From an uncultured Thermodesulfobacterium sp. (GTDB lineage Bacteria; Desulfobacterota; Thermodesulfobacteria; Thermodesulfobacteriales; Thermodesulfobacteriaceae): a stretch of DNA of 54,715 nucleotides. The notes beneath the pieces are model-generated. The model made no database searches and was not told the DNA's origin. It saw only the letters and a program-made list of their open reading frames with translations. Positions 24,937 to 34,477 of the stretch are shown one piece after another (the stretch's first letter is position 1; each line of letters starts with the position of its first letter). Made by a program: the position numbers and the translations under genes. The stretch is from positions 1 to 54,715 of the forward strand of contig CALLJG010000009.1 in the NCBI GenBank assembly GCA_938091335.1, read 5' to 3'.

Positions 24937-26146
24937 ATACTAAATACCTCCTTAAAATATCAAGAGCAGTATAACTTGCTAAAGTTTGGATATCTTTTCT
25001 TTCTCCACTAAAACTGAATCTAAAAGATTTAACTTTATTTTCGTAAGCAAAACCAATATAAATTGTCCCTACAGGATTTTGGATAGTTCCTCCAGTTGGT
25101 CCAGCGTATCCTGTTGTGCTTAAAGCATAATTAACATTAGTTTTTTTCTTTACCCCTTCTGCCATTTCTATAGCTACTTCATGACTTACTATATCAAATT
25201 TTTCAATAGTTTTTGGATTTACTCCTAAAAGCTCCACCTTGCTTTCTGGTGTATAAGTAATAAATCCTCTGTCAAAATAAGAAGAACTTCCTGAAACTGA
25301 AGTAATTAGAGAGGATATTAATCCTCCTGTACAAGATTCTGCTACAGCAATTTTTAATTTTTTTTGTTTAAGAAGATTTCCTATTACTTGTGGAAGACTT
25401 TCATCCTCTTCGCTTAATAGATAAATTCCTAAATGTTTTTTGAGTTTTTTTATAAAAGATTCTAATTTTTCTTTGTCTAAAGTTTGCAATATTAACTTTA
25501 CTTCAGGAAATACAGGATAATATCCGATTTTGATGAAAGAAATCAATTTTTTTGGAAGATTCTGGATAAATTGATTTATATCAGTTTCATTTAAATCAAA
25601 AAACCTTAAAGTTTTGATAATTTCTTTTTTATAATTTACTTTCAATTTTAAAAGCATAGGGATTACTTCAGTTTCTAAAAGATGTTTAAATTGATGAGGG
25701 ACTCCTGGAAGGAAAAATAATAGTTTATTTTTTATATTTAAAAAATAGCCTGCAGTGGAAAAACCTTTAGATAATGGAACAGTTGATTCAGGAAGTAAAG
25801 CCATTTTTTTTGCTAAATTCTTTGAAAATTCATACTCTTTAGCAGAATAAATAGCAGAAAGAAAATCTGGGTTTTCTTTTAATTTTAGGTTGAAAGCTTT
25901 AGAAACAGCAAGATTAGTTATATCATCATCAGTAGGACCAAGTCCTCCAGATATTATAAGAAAATCATACTTTTTTACTAAGGTTTTTAGATATTTTACA
26001 ATTATTTTTAATTCATCAGGTATAGTAATAATTTCCCCAATATTAAAACCATTAGCTGTAAGTACTCTTCCTGCAAAAACACTATTTGTATTTTCTACAG
26101 CTCCAGAAATAAGTTCATTTCCTATAAAAATTAAAGCTCCTTTCAT
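24878..26146 (-). CDS. cinA: CinA family protein (nicotinamide-nucleotide amidase/ADP-ribose pyrophosphatase type)
   Basis: A 422-residue two-domain CinA. The N-terminal MoCF/COG1058 domain has ISGGLGPTDDDITNLAV at about 64-80; the C-terminal amidase domain has AVAESCTGGLISSLITSVSG at about 272-291 and TGYAGPTGG at about 351. The family deals with damaged or recycled nicotinamide nucleotides (deamidation of NMN) and ADP-ribose. It overlaps thpR at its 3' end, and pgpA is 5 nt upstream. Confidence 0.94.
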   Translation of the reverse strand: MKGALIFIGNELISGAVENTNSVFAGRVLTANGFNIGEIITIPDELKIIVKYLKTLVKKYDFLIISGGLGPTDDDITNLAVSKAFNLKLKENPDFLSAIYSAKEYEFSKNLAKKMALLPESTVPLSKGFSTAGYFLNIKNKLLFFLPGVPHQFKHLLETEVIPMLLKLKVNYKKEIIKTLRFFDLNETDINQFIQNLPKKLISFIKIGYYPVFPEVKLILQTLDKEKLESFIKKLKKHLGIYLLSEEDESLPQVIGNLLKQKKLKIAVAESCTGGLISSLITSVSGSSSYFDRGFITYTPESKVELLGVNPKTIEKFDIVSHEVAIEMAEGVKKKTNVNYALSTTGYAGPTGGTIQNPVGTIYIGFAYENKVKSFRFSFSGERKDIQTLASYTALDILRRYLVYGEGFFSYRFATGIKEKII

Positions 26147-26151
26147 ATTTA

Positions 26152-26652
26152 TTAAAATTTTTTAGAGAAGTATATAATTACTATTAAAAAAATATTGGTA
26201 AAAAATCCTGCTATTATATCATCTAGCATTATTCCCCACCCATAAGGTAAACTCTCAACCTTTTTTAATGGATAGGGTTTTTTAATATCTATTACTCTAA
26301 AAATAAAAAAAGCAAGTATAAATTCTAAGAGGGTATTTTTTCCATAAAGAGCTATCCACATACCTGCTATTTCATCTATTACTACAATCTCTGGATCCTC
26401 AATTTTTAAGAACTTAGCAATGAAATCAGCACTTATTATTCCTAAAACAAGAATTCCGAAAATTATTAGCAGTTGATAAAGCCAAGATAAATTTTTTAAA
26501 AACCAAAAAATTATAAAGGCTTCAAGCGAGGCCAAGGTTCCGGGACAAAAAGGAATAAATCCTATAAAAGCACCTGAAGAGATAAAAATCCATAGAAAAT
26601 TTTTATCAAATTGATTAAAATGGAGAATTTTGAATTTCTTTTTCAAATTCAT
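26152..26652 (-). CDS. pgpA: Phosphatidylglycerophosphatase A
   Basis: Membrane phosphatase that makes phosphatidylglycerol. Typical signatures are GFIPFCPGTLASLEAF at about 32-47, DPEIVVIDEIAGMWIAL at about 87-103 and a C-terminal LDDIIAGF. Four hydrophobic helices. I use ATG 26652; an in-frame TTG is one codon upstream. Its start overlaps the upstream lipoprotein gene by 38 nt. Confidence 0.93.
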   Translation of the reverse strand: MNLKKKFKILHFNQFDKNFLWIFISSGAFIGFIPFCPGTLASLEAFIIFWFLKNLSWLYQLLIIFGILVLGIISADFIAKFLKIEDPEIVVIDEIAGMWIALYGKNTLLEFILAFFIFRVIDIKKPYPLKKVESLPYGWGIMLDDIIAGFFTNIFLIVIIYFSKKF

Positions 26653-27172
26653 CAAACATTTCCATTTCTAATAAATTTCTTAGTTTCCATAAATAAATCT
26701 TTATTTTTAATTTTTCCTCTTGTGATTTAGTACTATTTATTATTTCTTTAGCTTTTTCCTCTATTTGCTTGTATTTTTCTAAGGCAGATTTCTTAAGTAC
26801 CTCTCTATAGGATCCAACTTTTTCAAGTAATTCTTTTGCCATATTATTTACCTTTTTTAATTTTTTTTCAGCAGATCTATAATATTTTTTTTGATATAAT
26901 TTTTTTGCTTCCTCCCAGGCATTTAAAACTTTTTCATATTCCTCTTTAAAGATATCTTCAGCCTTAAAAGCTTTTAATTCATTTATTAATTGTTCTGTTT
27001 GATAATATAAGTTAGTAGGAGCAGGTGGTAAATTAATATAATTTTTTATTAAAGGAATTTTACTTAAAAAAACTTTAATTTTTTCTTCTGCATTTTCTTT
27101 AATTTCATAACTACAGGAAGAAAGGGTTAACAAAAAAATTATTAGAGCAATGAAGTTTTTTATTTTATACAT
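26615..27172 (-). CDS. Small coiled-coil lipoprotein of unknown function
   Basis: A 185-residue protein with a lipoprotein signal (helix at 8-18, lipobox LSSC with Cys20) followed by a lysine- and glutamate-rich helical domain (about 60-180) that looks like a DUF4398/TPR-type helical bundle (EAKKLYQKKYYRSAEKKLKK). It therefore should sit anchored to a membrane in the periplasm. It overlaps pgpA by 38 nt and follows the epimerase gene directly. No specific function can be assigned. Confidence 0.65.
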   Translation of the reverse strand: MYKIKNFIALIIFLLTLSSCSYEIKENAEEKIKVFLSKIPLIKNYINLPPAPTNLYYQTEQLINELKAFKAEDIFKEEYEKVLNAWEEAKKLYQKKYYRSAEKKLKKVNNMAKELLEKVGSYREVLKKSALEKYKQIEEKAKEIINSTKSQEEKLKIKIYLWKLRNLLEMEMFDEFEKEIQNSPF

Positions 27173-27173
27173 T

Positions 27174-28073
27174 TTAACTATTACTTTTTAAAAGGTCTCT
27201 TAAAGCAGATTCTATGGTTTCAAATTTAAAAGAAAATCCTATGGATAAAAGATTTTGGGGATAGGCTCTTATACTTGAAGTAATTTCATTGGCAAGCTCT
27301 CCAAAAACAAGTTTTAACATAAAAAAAGGTATAGGTATAATAGTAGGTCTTTTTAAAATTTTTCCTAAAGTTTGGCTAAATTCTTTATTTGTTACTGGAT
27401 TAGGTGAGGTAAGGTTATAAATACCTTCTGTTTTATCTTTTGTCAAAAAACTAATGGCAGATGTCAAATCCTTTATATGAATCCAAGGAAACCATTGATT
27501 TCCTTTCCCAAGAGATCCACCAAGCCCAAGTTTAAAAATAGGTAAAATTTTAGCAAGCATTCCTTCATTACCAAGTACAATTCCGAATCTTGTTATAATT
27601 ACTTTTGTACCATTTTCCTTAGCTTTTAAAGCTTCTTTTTCCCATTCAACACATACTTTTGCTAAAAAGGTATTTCCAGGTAAACTTTCCTCAGTAATTA
27701 TTTCATTACCTCTGTCTCCATAATATCCTACAGCTGAAGCATTAATAAGAAGGGAATCTTTTCTTAGAAATGAAACAATATTCTGTGTTGACTTTACTCT
27801 ACTTTCTAAGATTTTGTTTTTGTATTCTTCTGTCCATCTAGAAAAAATATTTTGTCCTGCAAGATTGATCACTATATCCATTTCTTCTAATTTTTTTTGC
27901 CAATCACCTTCAATAGTTGGATTACCCAAGATAATTTGGCAAGAAGATGGTAATTTTTTAATTTTCTCAGGATTTCTTGTAAGTACATAAATTTCATAAT
28001 TTTCCTGTAAAAGATCATAAATTAAATTACTACCTATAAAACCGGTTCCACCTGTTATAAAAATTTTTTTCAT
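27174..28073 (-). CDS. TIGR01777-family NAD-dependent epimerase (SDR39U1-like)
   Basis: A 299-residue extended SDR protein with FITGGTGFIGSNLIYDLL at about 4-21, the family segment LINASAVGYYGDRGNE at about 107-122, and a DUF1731-type C-terminal end (FGELANEITSSIRAYPQNLL at about 262-281). Members of the YfcH/SDR39U1 group have no firmly established substrate. It overlaps the end of the channel gene by 4 nt. Confidence 0.88.
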   Translation of the reverse strand: MKKIFITGGTGFIGSNLIYDLLQENYEIYVLTRNPEKIKKLPSSCQIILGNPTIEGDWQKKLEEMDIVINLAGQNIFSRWTEEYKNKILESRVKSTQNIVSFLRKDSLLINASAVGYYGDRGNEIITEESLPGNTFLAKVCVEWEKEALKAKENGTKVIITRFGIVLGNEGMLAKILPIFKLGLGGSLGKGNQWFPWIHIKDLTSAISFLTKDKTEGIYNLTSPNPVTNKEFSQTLGKILKRPTIIPIPFFMLKLVFGELANEITSSIRAYPQNLLSIGFSFKFETIESALRDLLKSNS

Positions 28074-29079
28074 TGTATTAATCCCTGGGCTACTTTAGTA
28101 AATTTTTCTATTTTTTCACTTTTTCCTATTATAATAAGAATATCTTTCGGAGAAATAATAGTATCTGCAGAAGGATTAAGTTCTATTTCTCCCTCAGCTC
28201 TTTTAATTCCTATCACTATTACACCGAACTTACTGCCTATTTCAGCGTCTTTTAGAGATTTTTTTATTAAACTTGAATTACTAGATATTTCAATTTCTTC
28301 AATTTGAACATCTTTATATTCTGAACCTGTAGCAAATTCTAAAAAATCTATCACATTTGGTCTTAATACTGTATGGGCTATTCTTAATCCACCAGTATAA
28401 TAAGGACAAATAACTTTGTTAGCTCCTGCCATTTTTAGTTTAGTTCTTGCTTCTTCATCAGTTGCTCTTACTACTATAAAAAGTTTTGGATTTAAAAATC
28501 TCGAACTAACTACTACATAAAGATTTTCAGCATCAGAAGGTAGTACTGAAATAATACCTTTTGCATATGTGATCCCTGCCTCTTTTAAAACTTCATCTTT
28601 TGTTGCGTCTCCTATAATGTAAAGTAAATCTTGTTCTTCTGGAATATTTTCCTTATTTTTTTCTATAACTACAAATTTTATTCCATTAACTTTTAATTCG
28701 TTACAGATTATTCTTCCCATTCTTCCATAACCACAAATAATATAATGGTCTTTCAAAGCTCCGATTTGTTTTTTCATTTTCTTTTTTTTAAATACTTCCT
28801 TTAATTCTCCTTCTATTAAAATTTTTGCCCCTGTAGTCATAGAATAAGCAAAAACTCCAAAACCGCAAATAATAAGGATTATAGTAAACATTTTCCCCAT
28901 ATCTGTTAAATCCTTCACTTCTTTGAATCCTACGGTAGCTACTGTTATAATAGTCATATAAAAAGCATTTAAAAAATTCATATTTTCTATTGTCATATAA
29001 CCTAAAGTTCCTAGCCATATGACTCCTAAAATTAAAATAGAAATAGTTATAAGCTTTTTTTTAATTCAAAATCATTCAT
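28070..29079 (-). CDS. TrkA-type (RCK-domain) potassium channel, with an apparent one-base frameshift near the start
   Basis: A two-helix K+ channel with a cytoplasmic RCK ligand-gating domain. The body, clear from ATG 28996, has a pore TIITVATVGFKEV at about 15-27, RCK_N with YIICGYGRMGRIICNEL and RCK_C at the end. The first membrane helix is missing from that ORF but is encoded just upstream in the same frame (LITISILILGVIWLGTLGY, to codon 29065, with no ATG/GTG/TTG). An ATG at 29079 opens a short frame (MNDFELKK) that would join this helix if the 8-T run at 29055-29062 had one more base. I give the full span 28070-29079. Either a sequence error or slippage at the homopolymer explains it; a truncated start at 28996 would lose the helix needed for a channel. 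Confidence 0.75.
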
Positions 29080-29139
29080 AAAATTTTATAATAGATTTAG
29101 GAGTTTGCCAAAAATAATGCTTCCCTTCTTTGCTAAAAA

Positions 29140-30939
29140 TTAATTTTCAATTATAATATACTTATCTACTTTACCAAGTCCTCTTAAACTATTTCCAATA
29201 TATAAACATCCCTCTTTTTTTCTTAAATCTCTTAATGTAATAATTCTTTCAACAGCTTTTTTTTCTCTCAAAAGTCTTTCTCTTAAAACTCCTGGCAAAA
29301 GCCCTAAGGAGAGAGGTGGGGTATAATAAATTCTACTCCTTTTCCAAAAAAGATTAGAGATGGTGCCTTCAAGAAGTTCTTCTCTTTCATTATAAAAAAG
29401 AATTTCTTTAAGTCCCAGCTTTTGTAATAATTCTCTTGCTGTATCATATTCTTCTCTAAGTGTGGTTTTATGAAAATGATAAACCATGGGAGAACTTTTC
29501 CTTTTTATGAGACCTACTATAAGAGGCTTTTCCCAAGAAAGAGAAGAAATTTGAGTAACTTCAAGTTTTATATTTCCTTCAGGGCTTAGAAGGAGCTTTA
29601 CCCTAAGGGGGTCTTTATAGTAAAAAGATAAATTTTCTTTTAAATACTCTATAAAAGTCTCAAAATTTTTTAACTCACGAGGTATGTTAAATTGAAAATA
29701 TTTAGCTGAATTAAGAAGCCTTTTATAATGCAAAAAAAGTAAAGGATTTTCTTTATTTCTTAACCATTTAAAGGTTTCAAAAAGATAAAAATAGGAAATA
29801 GGTTTAAAGAAAAAATTAGCTTTAAGCTTGGTTTCAAAATATTCTTTTTGTGGAGAGCTGTCCCAAACAATTCCTGCTCCTACTCCAAGCTCACATTTAT
29901 AGCTATCTTCTTTTTTAAAAGGAAATAAAAGAGCAGTTCTAATAGCTACATTAAAAAGAAAATCCCCCTTTGGAGTTATAAATCCTATAGCACCAGTATA
30001 CACACTTCTTGGTTCTTTTTCTAATTCATGAATAATTTCCATAGTCCGAATTTTAGGAGCACCGGTAACAGAGCCACATGGGAAAAGAGCTTTAAAGATT
30101 TCAAAAAGTGAACCCTTTTCTAAAGTTCCGCTAATTGTTGAAATCATTTGGTGAAGAGTAGGATAACTTTTAATTTTAAAAAGTTCTTTTACCCAAACAG
30201 AACCCCTTTCACAAATTCTTCCTAAATCATTTCTTATAAGATCAACTATCATAATATTTTCAGCTTGAGACTTAGAATCAATTCTTAAGACTTCCCTCTG
30301 AAACAAATCCTCTTTAAGAGTAAAAGCTCTTTTAATTGTCCCTTTCATAGGAGAACTTATTAAGGTATTTTTATATTTTTTTATAAAAAGTTCTGGGGAT
30401 AAAGATAAAAGAATATAGGAAGGTGTGCTAAAATAACAAGCATATTCACATCTTTGTGAAAATAAAAGCCATTGAAAAAGTTCCCAAGGGTTTCCTTTTA
30501 AGGAAAAACTAAATTTAGTAGTAAAATTTACTTGATAGGTATCACCTTTTGCAATATAATCCTTTATTTTAAATATTGCTTCCTTATACTCATCTTTGGT
30601 TAAATTCAATTTAAAAGAAGTTATCTTAAAATAAGGGTTTTCTTTAAGGGGAGGAATTTCTATTTTTTCTTGCTTTTTAAAAAATATGAAATGAGCTAAA
30701 GGAAGTTCAAGAGGTTTAAAAAGAGGTCTTAATCTCTTTTCTAAAAGATAGCCAACCTCATAAGTAATAAATCCTAAAGCATAAAGCCCCTTTTTATTTA
30801 AAGATTCTAAGGTATAGAAAAATTTCTCTACTTTTTCGCTATTATCCTCTTCTAAAATTAACTCATCTACAGGCTCAAGGAATAAAATCCCTTTAAAAGG
30901 AATAGTCTTTGCATTGACCCATAGAAATTTTAAATTCAT
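29140..30939 (-). CDS. Fused aminodeoxychorismate synthase component I / aminodeoxychorismate lyase (PabB-PabC)
   Basis: Makes para-aminobenzoate for folate: the N-terminal part forms 4-amino-4-deoxychorismate, the C-terminal part releases PABA and pyruvate. The PabB domain (about 1-380) has SSPMKGTIKR, where the Lys position separates PabB from TrpE-type enzymes, then CGSVTGAPKIRTMEIIHELE and GVGAGIVWDSSP. The PabC domain (about 390-600) belongs to class IV aminotransferases, with EGTISNLFW and a GLLPGVLRERLL segment. I use ATG 30939 because the family start fits there; the ORF is open to 31011. Glutamine amidotransferase PabA is not in the window. Confidence 0.9.
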   Translation of the reverse strand: MNLKFLWVNAKTIPFKGILFLEPVDELILEEDNSEKVEKFFYTLESLNKKGLYALGFITYEVGYLLEKRLRPLFKPLELPLAHFIFFKKQEKIEIPPLKENPYFKITSFKLNLTKDEYKEAIFKIKDYIAKGDTYQVNFTTKFSFSLKGNPWELFQWLLFSQRCEYACYFSTPSYILLSLSPELFIKKYKNTLISSPMKGTIKRAFTLKEDLFQREVLRIDSKSQAENIMIVDLIRNDLGRICERGSVWVKELFKIKSYPTLHQMISTISGTLEKGSLFEIFKALFPCGSVTGAPKIRTMEIIHELEKEPRSVYTGAIGFITPKGDFLFNVAIRTALLFPFKKEDSYKCELGVGAGIVWDSSPQKEYFETKLKANFFFKPISYFYLFETFKWLRNKENPLLFLHYKRLLNSAKYFQFNIPRELKNFETFIEYLKENLSFYYKDPLRVKLLLSPEGNIKLEVTQISSLSWEKPLIVGLIKRKSSPMVYHFHKTTLREEYDTARELLQKLGLKEILFYNEREELLEGTISNLFWKRSRIYYTPPLSLGLLPGVLRERLLREKKAVERIITLRDLRKKEGCLYIGNSLRGLGKVDKYIIIEN

Positions 30940-31009
30940 ATCTTCTTTTGATACTGAGAAGTAAATAATTAAATTGTAACTCATCTTTAGCCTTTGTCCA
31001 AAAAAAGGC

Positions 31010-31028
31010 ATCTTCTTATGAAGAAGAT
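31010..31028. promoter_or_regulatory. 8-bp perfect palindrome with 3-nt centre upstream of pabBC
   Basis: ATCTTCTT (31010-31017), ATG, AAGAAGAT (31021-31028). It lies between the divergent pabBC and glycosyltransferase genes and overlaps the long version of the pabBC reading frame, which also argues for the downstream start. A second palindrome, GAAGATCTTC, is at 31023-31032. Possible operator or RNA hairpin; no factor can be named. Confidence 0.4.
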
Positions 31029-31122
31029 CTTCAAAGGTAAGGTAAATTATTTTTATTTAATGAGAAAGGAGATTTTACTGAGAAGTTGAATCAAATTTTT
31101 AATTATATTATTTTTTTATAAA

Positions 31123-31992
31123 ATGGAAAAGCCTTTAATTAGTGTTATTATTCCTACTTATAATAGGGCTTATATTTTATCAAAAGCTATAGAGAGTGTT
31201 TTGAATCAAACTTTTAAAAATGTGGAACTTATTGTAGTAGATGATGGTTCAATTGATCAAACTCCTTACCTAGTCTATAAATATCCTCTTATATATGTAA
31301 GAAAACCTCATAGAGGAGTATCTCATACTAGAAATACTGGGATTTTGAAAGCAAAGGGAGAATTTATTGCATTTCTTGATAGTGATGATGTCTTTGTTTC
31401 CAAAAAACTTGAAAAACAACTAAAATTTCTTGAAAAATATCCAGAATATAAAATTGTTCAAACAGATGAGATTTGGTATAAAGGGAATATAAGAATAAAT
31501 CCTAAAAAGAAACATCAAAAAGCAGAAGGTTGGTTTTTTGATAAAGCTATAAAAATTTGTGTAGTTTCCATCTCAACTGTTTTGATTAAAAAAGAAGTAT
31601 TTTATGAAGTTGGATTTTTTGATGAATCTTTTCCTGTATGTGAAGACTATGAGTTTTGGTTAAGAGTTTCTTTAAAAATGCCAGTTGGTCTTGTTAAAGA
31701 ATATTTAGTAATAAAAAGTGGAGGAAGATCTGATCAACTTTCTGCTATGAAGGGTCTTGATTATTATAGGACTCTTGCCCTTTTAAAACTCTTTAAGAAC
31801 TATCAAAAAGATTTAAAATTAGAACAAAAAATTATGCTTTACGCTGAAGCTAAAAAGAAATTTGAAATATTTTACTCAGGTGCATTAAAATATGGAAATT
31901 TTGAAAAAGCGCTTAAGTTAAAAATACTTTTTGAAAAAACTTTTGGAAGTTCAATTATAACACCCTTTAAAATTTTAAGTTTTAAATATTAA
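31123..31992 (+). CDS. GT2-family glycosyltransferase
   Basis: A 289-residue GT-A fold transferase. It has the family start ISVIIPTYNRAYILSKAIESV and LNQTF (about 6-32), VDDGSIDQT at about 39, and the DxD-like FLDSDDVF at about 83. An EDYEFWLRVS segment at about 183 carries the likely catalytic base region. No membrane helix is seen, so it should act on the cytoplasmic face, probably in surface polysaccharide or protein glycosylation. It lies 2 nt upstream of recG, with no polysaccharide cluster around it. Confidence 0.88.
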   Translation: MEKPLISVIIPTYNRAYILSKAIESVLNQTFKNVELIVVDDGSIDQTPYLVYKYPLIYVRKPHRGVSHTRNTGILKAKGEFIAFLDSDDVFVSKKLEKQLKFLEKYPEYKIVQTDEIWYKGNIRINPKKKHQKAEGWFFDKAIKICVVSISTVLIKKEVFYEVGFFDESFPVCEDYEFWLRVSLKMPVGLVKEYLVIKSGGRSDQLSAMKGLDYYRTLALLKLFKNYQKDLKLEQKIMLYAEAKKKFEIFYSGALKYGNFEKALKLKILFEKTFGSSIITPFKILSFKY

Positions 31993-31994
31993 GA

Positions 31995-34457
31995 ATGGAA
32001 GAACAAAGAGAGAGTAATTTTAATGATTGGGTTTCTTTGTTATTGAGGCCTCTTCAATTTGTATCAAAAAATGATTTTGCCAATCTTGCTAAGACTAAGA
32101 ATCTTGAAAAAACTTTGAAGGGGTTAATAGGTAAAATTCCAGAACATTTTTCTGAAATTAAAAAGAAGCTTTTAACTCTTTGTGAAAATTTGGAAATAGG
32201 TTCTTTGGAAGAAAAGAAAATAAAAATAAAAGAGATGCTTAAATTGATAGAGAGTCTTAATTTAAAAGAAGATAAAAAGAAAGAAAAGATAGAAGAAGGT
32301 TTTATAGAATGGGAGACATCTAAAGCAGAAATTGATCTTGATTCTTATTTTAGATATAGAGAAATTCTTGCTAAACCTATTAAATATCTCAAAGGAATAG
32401 GTCCACAAATTGCACAAAGGTTGGATAAAAAGGGAGTTCATACAATAGAAGATCTTATATTTTTTTTGCCACGAGATTATGAGGATAGAAGAAAAATATT
32501 TCCTATAAGTGAGTTAAAAGAGGGACAAAAAGCTGTAGTTTTTGGAGAAATTATTAAAAGTGGAATTACCTATTATTTAAAGAAAAAAGTATTTGTAGCA
32601 ACTCTTACTGATGGAACAGGATTTTTGACCTTAAAATGGTTTAATTTTAATGAAAGGGTTTGGAAAAATTTGTTTTCTTCAGGTAAAAGCTTTTATGTGA
32701 TCGGAGAAATTTCTCGTTTTGGCAAATCTTTAGAAATAATTCATCCTAAACTTGTAGAAGAAGGTAAAGAAGAGGTAAAGGAACTTGAAATAGGTCATAT
32801 TGTGCCTGTTTATTCAGCTATAGAAAATGTTTCAGAAAAATATTTTAGAAGGATTATCAAAAATGTATTAGAAGAATATGGAGAATATATAGGGAATTAT
32901 ATACCTTTAGAATTTCTTAAAAAAAGAAAACTTAAACCCTTAAATATAGCTGTTAAAAAGCTTCATTTTCCTGAACCAAATGAAGATATTTTTTCTCTTA
33001 AAAGAGAAGAAAGCATTTATCACAAAAGCATCGCTTATGACGAGTTTTTCTTTTTAGAATTAGCTTTAGCTTTAAGGAGAGGCAAGATTAAAAAATCAAC
33101 TGGAGTTGCTTTTAATGTAGAAAGTAAAATGGTAGAAGATTTTATTAAAAAATTACCCTTTGAATTAACCTCTGCTCAGAAAAGAGTTATAGAAGAAATA
33201 AAAGAAGATATGTCAAAATCTATTCCAATGAATAGACTTTTACAAGGAGATGTAGGTTGTGGGAAAACAGTAGTTGCTTTTATTGCAGCTCTTATTGCTA
33301 TAGAAAATGGGTATCAAGTGGCTTTAATGGCACCTACTGAAATTTTGGCAGAACAGCACTATTACAATTTTAGAAAATATGCTCAAATTATGGGAGTAAA
33401 AACAGCTTTACTTACTGGTGGAATACCTCCTATAAAAAAAAGAGAAATTTATTATGGGCTTTCTACAGGATATATAAATTTTGTAATAGGAACACATGCT
33501 CTTTTTCAAGAAAAAGTTGAATTTAAAAAATTAGGTTTAGTAATAATAGATGAGCAACATCGCTTTGGTGTCTTGCAGAGAGGTGCTCTAAGAGAAAAAG
33601 CAAAAGTAGTAATTCCTGATACTTTAGTTATGACTGCTACTCCTATTCCAAGAACACTTGCATTAACCATTTATGGAGATTTAGATCTCTCTATAATAGA
33701 TGAAATGCCAAAGGGAAGAAAACCTGTAATAACTAAGTTATTTTTAGAATATAACAAGAAAAAGGCTTATAATGAAGCAAAAGAAATACTTAAAAAAGGA
33801 CACCAAGCATACGTAATTCTTCCACTTATTGAAGAATCTGAAAAAATGGAACTTAAAGCAGTAACCACTTATGGAGAATATCTAAAAAAAGAAATTTTTC
33901 CAGACTACAAAGTAGGTATTTTACATGGAAAAATGAGCTCTTATGAAAAAGAAAAAATTATGCATGCCTTTAAAAGAAAAGAAATAGATATTTTAGTTTC
34001 TACAACTGTAATTGAGGTAGGAGTAGATGTACCTAATGCCACAGTAATTATTATAGAACATGCAGAAAGATTTGGTCTTTCTCAGCTTCACCAATTAAGG
34101 GGGAGAGTAAAAAGAAGTGAGCAACAAGCTTATTGTTTCTTAATTGCTAATTCAATTTCTTTTGAAAGCCCTGCCTATAAAAGACTTCAAATTTTATGTG
34201 AAACAGATGATGGTTTTAAAATTGCAGAAGAGGATTTAGATATAAGAGGACCTGGGGAATTTTTAGGAACCAGACAATCTGGATATCTGGAATTTAGAAA
34301 AGCTGATATTATAAAGGATTATCAAATTCTTCTTCAAGCAAGGGAAGATGCTTTTGAGCTTATTAAAAGAGACCCAGAACTAAAAAATTATCCGGTTTTA
34401 AAAGAAGAATTGATGAGAAGGTGGAATAAAAGATTAAAACTTTCTGAAATAGCCTAA
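31995..34457 (+). CDS. recG: ATP-dependent DNA helicase RecG
   Basis: Branch-migrating helicase that reverses stalled replication forks and processes Holliday-type junctions. The 820 residues include an N-terminal extension of about 110, the wedge/OB domain (about 120-280), and the two helicase lobes: Walker A LQGDVGCGKTVVAFIAAL at about 416, DEQHRFG at about 521, MTATPIPRTLAL at about 549 and the HLRGRVGR-like QLRGRVKRSEQQAYC at about 700, where a Lys replaces the usual Gly. It follows the GT2 gene by 2 nt and precedes the tyrA-like gene; 6-8 nt before that. Confidence 0.96.
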   Translation: MEEQRESNFNDWVSLLLRPLQFVSKNDFANLAKTKNLEKTLKGLIGKIPEHFSEIKKKLLTLCENLEIGSLEEKKIKIKEMLKLIESLNLKEDKKKEKIEEGFIEWETSKAEIDLDSYFRYREILAKPIKYLKGIGPQIAQRLDKKGVHTIEDLIFFLPRDYEDRRKIFPISELKEGQKAVVFGEIIKSGITYYLKKKVFVATLTDGTGFLTLKWFNFNERVWKNLFSSGKSFYVIGEISRFGKSLEIIHPKLVEEGKEEVKELEIGHIVPVYSAIENVSEKYFRRIIKNVLEEYGEYIGNYIPLEFLKKRKLKPLNIAVKKLHFPEPNEDIFSLKREESIYHKSIAYDEFFFLELALALRRGKIKKSTGVAFNVESKMVEDFIKKLPFELTSAQKRVIEEIKEDMSKSIPMNRLLQGDVGCGKTVVAFIAALIAIENGYQVALMAPTEILAEQHYYNFRKYAQIMGVKTALLTGGIPPIKKREIYYGLSTGYINFVIGTHALFQEKVEFKKLGLVIIDEQHRFGVLQRGALREKAKVVIPDTLVMTATPIPRTLALTIYGDLDLSIIDEMPKGRKPVITKLFLEYNKKKAYNEAKEILKKGHQAYVILPLIEESEKMELKAVTTYGEYLKKEIFPDYKVGILHGKMSSYEKEKIMHAFKRKEIDILVSTTVIEVGVDVPNATVIIIEHAERFGLSQLHQLRGRVKRSEQQAYCFLIANSISFESPAYKRLQILCETDDGFKIAEEDLDIRGPGEFLGTRQSGYLEFRKADIIKDYQILLQAREDAFELIKRDPELKNYPVLKEELMRRWNKRLKLSEIA

Positions 34458-34477
34458 ATCTTGAAATGGAGGTTGGT

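Noticed and set aside
28788-29018. Alternative minus-strand frame starting in the channel gene
   Set aside because: It is a shifted frame over the channel; translation has no domain, and the true helix lies in the channel's own frame.
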